Source of the DNA: CAZUZD01 sp964624465
GTDB lineage: Bacteria; Planctomycetota; Planctomycetia; Isosphaerales; Isosphaeraceae
Assembly: GCA_964624465.1 (NCBI GenBank)
Contig: CAZUZD010000094.1
Location: forward strand, 1-19,533
Length of the DNA: 19,533 nt
Direction: 5' to 3'
Shown one piece after another: positions 7,682-14,362 of this stretch. Made by a program: the position numbers and the translations under genes. Numbering within the stretch: position 1 is the first letter of the stretch; each line of letters begins with the position of its first letter. The notes under the pieces were generated by a model. The model was given only the letters and a program-made list of their open reading frames with translations. It was not told where the DNA came from and searched no databases.

Positions 7682-8339
7682 GCGTGTTTGCTTATTGAAA
7701 GTCAGGGGAGCGGTGGGCAAGGAGCGATGACAGTTGAGGGAGCACAGTTGACAGATCGAGGATGGCAATCAAGGATAACGTCCCCCGGTCGCAGATGCGC
7801 AGGGGTTTCTATCCGCCAACCGCGATCCACAGGCCGCCTGCCGGCCCGGCCACGGCCGCCCTGATTCTTGGGATCCGGGTTCAACTCGCGGACCGGCTGA
7901 TCGCGATGCGAGACGATCGTCACGCTGTACGGACCAGGGCGATCAACCGGCCGGCTCGCGGTCCGGCCCGACCGATCAGACGAGGCGGACGCCAGGCGGG
8001 CACCTCGCCGGGGCGTCGCCAGAACGAGAACGGCTCGTGGCAACCCCCGGGATGCCACGCCGGTCGTCGAACTCGTCGATGCCCGGGCAGAACTCGCCGG
8101 GCTTCGGTTCGTGGCCTTGATGGTACGGTTCGCCCCTTGAGTACCGAGCCTGCACCGAGATCATGCGGGTCCGGCCGCCGCCAGCTTGATCCGGGTCAGG
8201 TGCTCGAGCTCGTTGGGTCGTTGATTTGGTAGGAGCGTCAGCACGCCGACCACCCGGACCGCTTTTGGTGCTGGCTGATCGTCGTCAGGGACCAATCCAC
8301 CCTCGACCTACCACGCGCAAGCCGGTGTGGAGCGGCCTG
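7682..8339. other. Non-coding stretch upstream of the kinase operon
   Basis: About 650 bases with no recognisable gene. Open frames exist on both strands, but their translations are Arg/Pro/Gly-rich and match no family I know. One minus-strand piece (about 8164-7976, beginning MISVQARYSRGEPYHQ) has a more protein-like composition and could be a remnant. The part nearest 7681 must carry the kinase promoter. There I see the direct repeat listed separately and only weak promoter-like hexamers. Confidence 0.4.
7730..7751 (-). promoter_or_regulatory. Two 8-base direct repeats upstream of the kinase operon
   Basis: On the minus strand TCAACTGT occurs twice (7751-7744 and 7737-7730) with a 14-base period, 49 to 70 bases before the kinase start codon. 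In DNA this GC-rich, a repeated AT-balanced octamer in the right place is compatible with an operator or activator site. No regulator gene is adjacent, so the role is only a guess. Confidence 0.3.
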
Positions 8340-8620
8340 CCCGACTCTCGGAGCAGCCTGGCGACCTACGTCTACGAGCGGGCCGGCCGGATGACCTCGG
8401 CGAGCCTGAGCGCGGGCGGCGTTGCCGGCCCCGCCGTGACGCTGGGCTTCGACGCCAACGACCGGCTCACCGACATCGGCCGCCGGGTCGGCACGGCGGG
8501 CCGCTCGATCTTGAGCCGCCTGAACAACGACGCCGCCGGCCGGCTCACGGCCATCGCGCACGCGGACTCGGCCGACACCGCCTGGGGCGGCGACACGCCG
8601 CTGGCCAGCGAAGCGAACAC
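8340..8620 (+). pseudogene. RHS/YD-repeat fragment fused to an unrelated gene piece
   Basis: The frame reads LATYVYERAGRMTSASLSAG, then VTLGFDANDRLTDIGRRVG, then LSRLNNDAAGRLTAIAHADS. These are successive YD/RHS repeats (YxYDxxGRLTxxxx) with some decayed tyrosines and no stop. Upstream of about 8340 the repeat character disappears, and downstream of about 8620 the same open frame passes into a TPR-like sequence. The fragment thus lacks both ends of an RHS gene. It complements the RHS core fragment at 4727-4918, which corresponds to a more C-terminal portion. Confidence 0.65.
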
Positions 8621-9068
8621 TGCAGCCATGGCCTTCGCCCTCGCACCGGACGCGGCCGATGACTGGTTCGTGCCACTCGCATGGGTCGATCACGCATTGG
8701 CCGTGGTGACCGAGATCGAGACGTCCCACCTCGAGAGAAGGGACGATCTCCGCCAGGTGCGCTTCGCGTACCCGAATACTCGCGGTGCCGTCCTGTACCG
8801 GGCCGGGCGGTTCGAGCAAGCGGCGAAGGGACTTCGCTCCACCCGCACGGGGGTGAGTTCCACGACTGGCTGTTCCTCGCCCTTGGCCGAGCACCGGCTC
8901 GGCCACGTCGAGGCGGCGAACATGGCGGCGGTTAGGTCCCGGGCGGTGCAGCCGGGGTCGAAACCGGGCGGGGTCTGGGCCTCGGCCGAGGTCGGGTTGC
9001 TGGCGGCGGAAATCGACGCCATGCTGCCGCTCCACGAGGAATCGATGCGGGGTGCCGCGCGGGACTGA
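8621..9068 (+). pseudogene. Decayed C-terminal TPR region of a planctomycete kinase/WD40-type protein
   Basis: In the frame open to the stop at 9068 the translation reads YPNTRGAVLYRAGRFEQAAK, then, after out-of-frame material, LAEHRLGHVEAAN. The missing link, GGEFHDWLFLAL, is present in the next frame between about 8845 and 8885. Together they rebuild NTxGAxLYRAGRFEQAA...GGEFHDWLFLALAEHRLGH, the TPR tail I associate with planctomycete Ser/Thr kinases and WD40 proteins. Two compensating frameshifts (about 8825-8845 and 8880) therefore lie inside. The 5' part of the gene is absent and is replaced by the RHS fragment. No promoter or start of its own is visible. Confidence 0.65.
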
Positions 9069-9189
9069 TGGCCAAGGGATGGTCGCACGCCGAACGAAAC
9101 CGTCCCGCAGGCTGTCGCTGCGACGGTCCCCACGCGGGCGAAGTTGCAGCCGGGGTCGGTGCTCCGGCGTCGCTGTCGCAGATCACCGG

Positions 9190-9643
9190 GCTCTCCAGCC
9201 GCCGGGCCGGATGGGGAAAACCCACATCGCCACGGCGTGGGGCCTGGCTGCGTGCCGGGCCGGCCTGTGGGTGCGGTACTTCAGGGCTGCCGAGCTGGTC
9301 GGCCGGCTCGAGACGGAGCAGAAGCTGTCCACGCCGGACCGGTTCCTGACGCAGCTGGACCGGACTCACCTGCAGACCTGCGACGAGCTGGGTGACGTGA
9401 TGATGAGACGTGGCGGGGTGGAGTCGCTGTTCCGGGTGTTCGCCGACCGTGACGAGCGGGGTAGCATCCTGGTGACGAGCAACCTGCCGTTCAGCGTGTG
9501 GGGCCAGATCTTCCAGGGTGATGCGGATGACGGCCGCCCTGCTGGACCGGCTGTGCCACCACTGCCACAACTTCGGGATGAACGGGGAGAGCTACCAGTT
9601 TCGGGAGTCGCTGAAGTCGAAGAAGGACCGGACGTCGGAGTGA
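9190..9643 (+). pseudogene. istB: IS21-family helper ATPase (IstB) remnant
   Basis: IstB is the AAA+ helper protein of IS21 transposition. One frame gives a degraded Walker A (GRMGKTHIATAWGLAA), VRYFRAAELVGRLE, and a Walker B/sensor region (CDELGDVMM, then LFRVFADRDERGS, LVTSNLPFSVWGQIF). At about 9518-9521 the match moves to the next frame and continues as MTAALLDRLCHHCHNFGMNG, ESYQFRESLKSKKDRTSE, with a stop at 9641-9643, the usual IstB C-terminus. The N-terminal DNA-binding part and the IstA transposase are missing. The GGxGKT loop has Arg-Met where Gly-Val/Thr-Gly is normal. The gene is inactive. Confidence 0.78.
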
Positions 9644-9942
9644 CGGAGTTTTGCCGCTCCTGCCCCGGGTGGTCAGTTTCACATCCGAGGTGGGCCCCAC
9701 TGACGTGCCGAGGGAGGCGCCCGCAAACGCGCTCGGTTCCACACGCCGGTGCGGCGAATCCTCACCGCCGACTGACAACAGGTCGGCTGACTTCACGGCT
9801 GGTTCGGTCGTCGAGGACGTCGATCACCGGACGAACACCCCTGTCGAAGCCCTGGAGCACGCATTATCTTCGAACGAGAGGGGCATAGCAGGGATCACCC
9901 CTGCTGGGAGCAGGCCCCGGGATCGAGACGGGGGAACCGGCC
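9644..9942. other. Spacer after the IstB remnant; possible IS end
   Basis: About 300 bases without a gene. The sequence gtggtcagtttcacat at about 9669-9684 resembles the short terminal repeats often seen next to IS21 elements, but no partner was found. Codons 9804-9836 (SVVEDVDHRTN) match a similar sequence at 19424-19456 in 26 of 33 bases, also lying just after mobile-element debris. Confidence 0.35.
9804..9836 (+). repeat. Dispersed 33-base repeat, copy 1
   Basis: Matches 19424-19456 in 26 of 33 positions by eye, with a perfect 12-base core (gatcaccggacg). In the same frame both copies encode SVV..-DHRT-T, with several mismatches at codon positions that keep or nearly keep the residue, so they may be ends of related protein remnants or of a mobile element. 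Confidence 0.4.
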
Positions 9943-10659
9943 ATGATGCGGACATTCTTGAAGGGACTGACGATCGCCCTCCTGCTGGTAGGGGCGACCA
10001 CCCTGCGTGCCTCGGCGCAGGGCGAGCTCCGAGAGAAGGCACGGGCGATGCAGAAGGAAGCCGCCGCCCTGGCCGAGCGGGGGCGGGGCGATGCCGCCGA
10101 ACGGCTCAACCGGGAGGCGACGCAACTCATCGAGGAGGCCGAACGGCAGGAGGTCCGGGCCAGGGACAACGGCCCTCGCCCCGAGATCGAGCGGGAGTTC
10201 GGCCACCTCAAGGAGCGCTTGCAGGATCTCCTGGCCAGGCAGCGGCAACTCCGGGAGAAGGACGCACCGGAGCCGGAACGGGCGGAGGTCCGGGAGCAGA
10301 TCGCCGGGACGGAGCGGGAACTCGCCGCCCTGCGGGAACGGATGGGCGATGGCCCGCCCCGTCCCGAGTTCGAGGCCCAGGCTCGCAAGATCGAGCAAAC
10401 CACCCGGCGAATCCACCACATCCGGGTCGCCGCCGAGAACCTCAAGGCGGCGGAAGCTCACGACCTGGCGATGCAACTGATGGAGAAGGCTGAGGCCATG
10501 GAGCGGGAGGTCGGAGAAGCCAAGGAGCGGCTGGTCAGGGAGATGGAGCAACGTGGCAAGCCAGATCCACGGGACGCCGAGATCCGGGAACTCCGGGAGC
10601 AGAACGAGCGGCTCCGGGGCAAGATCTGGGAACTGCGGCAGAACCTCGAACGACGCTGA
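9943..10659 (+). CDS. Secreted coiled-coil protein, function unknown
   Basis: This gene encodes 238 residues. The first of two adjacent ATGs is at 9943, preceded by a purine-rich stretch (gagacggggg) at Shine-Dalgarno distance. Residues 4-22 are a signal-peptide core (TFLKGLTIALLLVGATTL) with an ASA cleavage site at 24-26. The whole mature part is charged, rich in Glu, Arg, Ala and Leu with heptad spacing, which predicts long alpha helices and coiled coils with a few Pro/Gly breaks near residues 68, 105 and 130. No enzymatic motif is seen. It is probably periplasmic. It could be a structural or chaperone-like protein, but that is a guess. The next plus-strand gene starts 254 bases downstream, so joint transcription is uncertain. 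Confidence 0.8.
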   Translation: MMRTFLKGLTIALLLVGATTLRASAQGELREKARAMQKEAAALAERGRGDAAERLNREATQLIEEAERQEVRARDNGPRPEIEREFGHLKERLQDLLARQRQLREKDAPEPERAEVREQIAGTERELAALRERMGDGPPRPEFEAQARKIEQTTRRIHHIRVAAENLKAAEAHDLAMQLMEKAEAMEREVGEAKERLVREMEQRGKPDPRDAEIRELREQNERLRGKIWELRQNLERR

Positions 10660-10912
10660 TCTCGATACGAGTCGGGAGGCGGGGAATCCTAGTCCGAATT
10701 CGGGATCGAATCCTGATCGGCCCTCGTTGCCAGGGCAAGAACCACGTCAGCTCCCTACCCGAAGCGGGCGAGACGCTGGCCTTGGTCTCGAGGGCGGCCC
10801 TGATACATCAAGCGAGGCTCGTACTCCGCCTGGGCTTCATGCCGGATGTCGGCGGTGGATACCGGCATGGCCACGGCAACCCAGCCATCGTGAGGGACCG
10901 AACGGAGAATCG
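10660..10912. other. Intergenic spacer before the CcbP-like gene
   Basis: About 250 bases with no recognisable gene; open frames here are shadows. It presumably contains the end of the coiled-coil transcript and the promoter of the CcbP-like gene, but I see neither a clear hairpin-T terminator nor good promoter hexamers. Confidence 0.35.
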
Positions 10913-11422
10913 GTGGCAAGATCCAAGAAGCCACAGCAGCCCAAGCGGGTTACGACCCGTGAACACCGGATCCTGATGGAGATCGTCGTGGACGCCTACG
11001 GCGAGTCGGGGCGGGCGCTCGGCTGGGACTACGACCTCGAAGACAAGCTGCACGTCCGGTTCCTGACCCGGTGCGTCCAGGAGCGGGCGATCTCCCCGTT
11101 GCGGGATGGTGACGAGGTGGAGGTCGTCGGCATGGCACCCGAGGACGAGTGCCAGCGGACGATGTTCGTGGAGACCTCCTGGGTGCACAATCGGACGCTG
11201 GCCGTACCGCACTCCCAGTTGGAGGTCGTCCACGGCGATGAGGAGACCCGCCAGGCAGTGGAGGACCGGCATGACTGGGTCGGCATGGGATCTGGTTGCT
11301 GCCGCCCATCCGCTTGGTCATCTGGCTTGTCCGTCATCCAGGGAACCGAACTTCGAGGTCGGGATCGGCATGGAATCTCACGAACGAGCCGCCCCGAAGC
11401 AGGTGATCGTCATGCGGCGTGA
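10913..11422 (+). CDS. CcbP-like calcium-binding protein with unusual C-terminal tail
   Basis: Residues 1-125 follow the family of small acidic proteins related to cyanobacterial CcbP, a cytosolic Ca2+-binding protein: LMEIVVDAYGESGRALGW, DLEDKLHVRFLTRCVQERAI, SPLRDGDEVEVVGMAPEDEC, LAVPHSQLEVVHGDEETRQA, then DRHDWVGMG. The GTG at 10913 was chosen because MARSKKPQQPK is the usual start of the family and GGAG lies five bases upstream. Family members I recall end soon after the DWxxWV segment. Here about 40 further residues (CCRPSAWSSGLS... to the stop at 11422) show no family resemblance and look like readthrough into non-coding DNA, perhaps after loss of the stop or a frameshift near 11287. 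The gene converges with the jelly-roll gene, 39 bases apart. Confidence 0.82.
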   Translation: MARSKKPQQPKRVTTREHRILMEIVVDAYGESGRALGWDYDLEDKLHVRFLTRCVQERAISPLRDGDEVEVVGMAPEDECQRTMFVETSWVHNRTLAVPHSQLEVVHGDEETRQAVEDRHDWVGMGSGCCRPSAWSSGLSVIQGTELRGRDRHGISRTSRPEAGDRHAA

Positions 11423-11461
11423 CCTGGGCATGCAGAGGTGCGAAGCGCTCGCCCAAGGCAG

Positions 11462-12550
11462 TCACATCTCGTCGGGTGGTGGTGGCTCGGTGGCGATCCT
11501 CAGATCATCGACGAAGAGGGTCGCCGGGTCGGGTCCGAAGCTGTGGGCGCTGATGCCCACTTCCAGGTCGTCGTAGATCGTGCCCGCCAGCGGCAAGGTC
11601 TGTCCCCGACCCTCGACGATCGCCACGCCATCTTGCCAGAGTTCGACCCGACCATCCGGTTGCTCGGAGAGCCGCAGGTGCAACCGGACCTCCACCCACC
11701 TGCCGACCGGGAACCGGACCTCACGTCCCTTCGGCTGGCGGTACTTCGGCTTGTCGGCCCACTTGAGTTCGAGCATGAGGTGACCGGGCGGGTCGAGCAT
11801 GATCCGCAGGCCCGGATGCTCCTTGATCCAGGTCGATTCCAGGTCCATCAGCGTGAACGGGAGGCTTGAGCCCTCGGGTACGAAGTACCAGCCCGAGAAC
11901 CACACGTCGTCGCCCTTGACGAAATGGAGCAGCGAGGTCGAGAGGGATGCCTTGGCGGTGACCATGCCACGGGAGGGCGGCTCCGAGACGCCCTTCAGCG
12001 AGGATGAGCCGGAATGGGCGTGCTCCTGGCTGATCTCGATGCGGTTGTCGAGGAAGTTGCCCTGCCCGCTGAGGAGTCGCTGCCGCAAGGCGTTGTACTC
12101 GGGGATGGATGGAGCCCTGGGCGACTGGAGCGTGAAGTTCGTCCAGCCCCGCTGTGGCCCGATGAGATCCCGGACGCTGCTGGCGTCCTCGAAGCCCTCC
12201 TCGAACTGGCGGCGCGTGGGGTAGAGCTTCCCGGAGTCGGAATCCCGCTTGTTCGGGACGCCATCGACCACGACGTAGTTCCTGGCGAAGCAGTCCGGGT
12301 CGTAAAGGTGCTCGACGAACGTGAGTCGTTCCGGCCGGGGACCGACCGTGTAGACATCGCCCCGGTAGAGCTTGTAGGTCGTGCCGCCGTCGCTCAGGGT
12401 CAGTTCGATCTCCGAGTCGGGCGGGGCGAGGATCGTCTTCGGTGGGCTTCGCATTTGGACGGCCGTCATCCCGGCGCCGAGGACGACGACCAAGGCGGCG
12501 ATGACCCAACCGAGCCGTCTCATCGTGGATCGCATCGACTGACGCTTCAT
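11462..12550 (-). CDS. Membrane-anchored jelly-roll protein, polysaccharide-lyase-like
   Basis: This gene encodes 362 residues, with ATG at 12550, 13 bases after the nitrilase stop, as last gene of a five-gene operon. Residues 13-31 form a hydrophobic N-terminal anchor or uncleaved signal. A small N-terminal region (about 45-115) is followed by FEEGFED (116-122) and a concanavalin-like beta-sandwich: DVWFSGWYFVPEG, WIKEHPGLRIMLDPPG, HLMLELKW, PVGRWVEVRLHLRLSEQPDG, RVELWQDGVAIVEGRGQ, and the closing strand TLFVDDLRIA. The G-x-W-v-e-v-x-x-x-l-x-L-s...dG-x-v-e-v-w-x-D-G pattern is typical of heparin-lyase-like/PL-type jelly rolls (Pfam Polysacc_lyase type). Whether it cleaves or only binds glycans cannot be told. 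The upstream gene at 14363 encodes a distant relative, so the operon has two such proteins. Confidence 0.8.
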   Translation of the reverse strand: MKRQSMRSTMRRLGWVIAALVVVLGAGMTAVQMRSPPKTILAPPDSEIELTLSDGGTTYKLYRGDVYTVGPRPERLTFVEHLYDPDCFARNYVVVDGVPNKRDSDSGKLYPTRRQFEEGFEDASSVRDLIGPQRGWTNFTLQSPRAPSIPEYNALRQRLLSGQGNFLDNRIEISQEHAHSGSSSLKGVSEPPSRGMVTAKASLSTSLLHFVKGDDVWFSGWYFVPEGSSLPFTLMDLESTWIKEHPGLRIMLDPPGHLMLELKWADKPKYRQPKGREVRFPVGRWVEVRLHLRLSEQPDGRVELWQDGVAIVEGRGQTLPLAGTIYDDLEVGISAHSFGPDPATLFVDDLRIATEPPPPDEM

Positions 12551-12563
12551 GCCATCATCTCGC

Positions 12564-13514
12564 TCAGGGCACCCTCGAACCGGGCTCAGGACCGATCTCA
12601 ACCGGCCTCACGATCTCCCTGTAGACATCCGGCCTTCTCTGCTGGAGATTCCGGCTGTTCCGCCGGGCCTCCCGCACCCGTTCCAGATCGATCGTGGCGG
12701 TGATGTAGCCCGCCTTCGGCTCGGTGCAGGCGGCGAGGATCTGGGCGGGCCACTGCCCGATCATCGTCCCCGCCCCAGACGCCTGGTTGGTGGCGACCAT
12801 CGCCACCTCGTCCTGGAACATCGCCGACTTCACGATGAAGTCCTCGACCGTCCCCTTCCGGCCGTTGATCCAGACCAGCATCTCGGCCCCCCGGAGCGAG
12901 AGGATGCGGTGCGTCTCCGGGAACCAGCCGTCGTAGCAGGTCAGGATGCCGATCCGCCCGAAATCGAGGTCGAAGACCGGGAAGTCGTTGCCACGCTCCA
13001 TCTTCCACTCGGGGTCGTTTCGCACGAACCAGTCGATGTCCTTGCCCTCCGGGGGCTTTGACCAGGGCGGCTCGCCCTCGGACACGTCCACGGCGGCGTG
13101 GACCTTGCGGTACTTCCCGGCAATCTTGCCCGACCGGTCGAACAGGAGGGCCGTGTTGGCGTACTTTCCGTCCTCGAAGACCTCCCAGCAGCCGACGACG
13201 ACGTAGATCTTTCCCGCAGCCGCCGCCCGGCCGATCCGCTCCGTCTGCGGGCCGGGGACGGTGATCCGGCCCAGGAGGTACTCCGGGAAGACGACGAGTT
13301 GCGCCCCGTCCTTGGCCGCCCTCTCGATGGAGGGGACCACAGCCTCGCTCGGGTCGTAGCCGGGCCGAGGAAGGTCGGTCTTGTCGTAGCCGAGCATCTG
13401 GACCGCCGCCACCTTCACCTGGGCTGGCCTGGGAGGCTCATCGCCCCATGCGGCCAGAGGAAGAAGCAGCATGAACAGGGAAACGGAGAACAGCGAACCC
13501 GGCCGAATGCCCAT
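12564..13514 (-). CDS. Exported nitrilase-superfamily carbon-nitrogen hydrolase
   Basis: A predicted amidase of 316 residues. The ATG at 13514 has a strong Shine-Dalgarno sequence (GGGAGGAA, about 6 bases upstream) and opens a signal peptide (LFSVSLFMLLLPLAAWGDE). The catalytic triad of the family is visible: Glu78 in VVFPEYLLG, Lys137 in GKYRKVH, and Cys193 in ILTCYDGWFPE. Further family features are VKVAAVQM at 33-40, EMLVWINGRKG, MVATNQASGAGTMIGQ, and a C-terminal DLERVREARRN. Most nitrilase-fold enzymes are cytosolic, so the clear export signal is notable; few residues besides the triad hint at a substrate. It lies 44 bases after the cupin gene and 13 bases before the last jelly-roll gene. 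A longer in-frame start (to 14294) would cover TspO and cupin and is rejected. Confidence 0.9.
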   Translation of the reverse strand: MGIRPGSLFSVSLFMLLLPLAAWGDEPPRPAQVKVAAVQMLGYDKTDLPRPGYDPSEAVVPSIERAAKDGAQLVVFPEYLLGRITVPGPQTERIGRAAAAGKIYVVVGCWEVFEDGKYANTALLFDRSGKIAGKYRKVHAAVDVSEGEPPWSKPPEGKDIDWFVRNDPEWKMERGNDFPVFDLDFGRIGILTCYDGWFPETHRILSLRGAEMLVWINGRKGTVEDFIVKSAMFQDEVAMVATNQASGAGTMIGQWPAQILAACTEPKAGYITATIDLERVREARRNSRNLQQRRPDVYREIVRPVEIGPEPGSRVP

Positions 13515-13558
13515 CTGCGTTCCTCCCTCGCCCCATCGATGAGCCACCGAAGGAGCAA

Positions 13559-13918
13559 TCAGATCCTCTGAGGGTCCACCACGGTCTTCTCGCCCGGCGC
13601 ATCGCCGGTGTTCAGCGTCCCGGCTGGCTCGAAGAGCAGGACGTGGACCTCCTCCATGGCCACGGGGCGGTGCTCGACGCCCCGTGGCACGATCAGGAAT
13701 TCGCCCGGCTCCAACCACACCTGCCGGTCCCGGAAGTCCATGCAGAATCGCCCCTGGACAACCAGGAATAGCTCGTCCTCGGCGTCGTGCGTGTGCCAGA
13801 CGAACTCGCCCTGGAATTTCACCAGCTTGACGTGGTGCCCGTTCAACTCGCCGACGATCCGGGGACTCCAATGGTCCTGGAAAAGTGCCAGCTTCTCTCG
13901 GATATTCACCTTCGTCAC
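13559..13918 (-). CDS. Single-domain cupin protein
   Basis: This gene encodes 119 residues, cupin_2 type. Cupin motif 1 is WHTHDAEDELFLVVQGRF with metal ligands His42, His44 and Glu49. Motif 2 is PGEFLIVPRGVEHRPVA with His83. All four metal-ligand positions are filled, so it probably binds a divalent metal. There is no signal peptide, so it is cytosolic, unlike several operon partners. Such small cupins act as dioxygenases, isomerases or sensors, and the sequence does not decide between them. It lies 12 bases after the TspO gene and 44 bases before the nitrilase gene. Confidence 0.9.
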   Translation of the reverse strand: MTKVNIREKLALFQDHWSPRIVGELNGHHVKLVKFQGEFVWHTHDAEDELFLVVQGRFCMDFRDRQVWLEPGEFLIVPRGVEHRPVAMEEVHVLLFEPAGTLNTGDAPGEKTVVDPQRI

Positions 13919-13930
13919 GGCTGGTCCCCG

Positions 13931-14338
13931 TCAGGATCGTCCCCAGTTCATCCAGGTGATCGACAGTTGCAGGACGCTCGCGATCGACACCCAGATCAGA
14001 TACGGCACCTGGGCGACGGCAACCCAGCGGTAGTGCCTCCAGACGGTGGCGATCATCCAGAGAATCGTCGCCCAGACGATCAGGATGTCCACGGAGGCCA
14101 GCGGCAGGTTCCGCAGCCCGAACTGGATCGGCGTGAAGATCAGGTTGGCGACGAGGTTGATGGCGAAGGGGATCGCCACTCGCCCGGGGATCTTCCTCCG
14201 AGCCGCCTGCACGAACACGAACAGGCACGTGACCAGGATGATCGGGTAGAGGATCTGCCAGACCAGCCCGATGGTCGAGGGGCTCGGAGTCCACGACGGC
14301 TTCGCCAGGCGGTTGTACCAGCTCATTAAGTCATTCAT
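13931..14338 (-). CDS. tspO: TspO/MBR-family membrane protein lacking the first helix
   Basis: This gene encodes 135 residues. TspO proteins are tryptophan-rich membrane proteins that bind porphyrins and help control tetrapyrrole and stress responses. The family pattern is clear: WYNRLAKPSWTPSPSTIGLVW (7-27) and PYLIWVSIASVLQLSITWMN (112-131). Four transmembrane segments are predicted (about 22-45, 53-74, 80-100, 105-128). The usual first helix is absent: the protein starts at what is normally loop 1. The ATG at 14338 or the nearby in-frame ATG at 14326 could be used; no stronger start exists, because the preceding gene ends at 14363. Short TspO homologues of this form are known to me from related bacteria, so truncation by mutation is not implied. 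Confidence 0.88.
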   Translation of the reverse strand: MNDLMSWYNRLAKPSWTPSPSTIGLVWQILYPIILVTCLFVFVQAARRKIPGRVAIPFAINLVANLIFTPIQFGLRNLPLASVDILIVWATILWMIATVWRHYRWVAVAQVPYLIWVSIASVLQLSITWMNWGRS

Positions 14339-14362
14339 CTCGTCGACTCGCTTTTTGACTGA

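Noticed and set aside
13515..14294. Long N-terminal extension of the nitrilase frame
   Set aside because: It overlaps the cupin and TspO genes, has no motifs, and the start at 13514 has a strong Shine-Dalgarno sequence and signal peptide.
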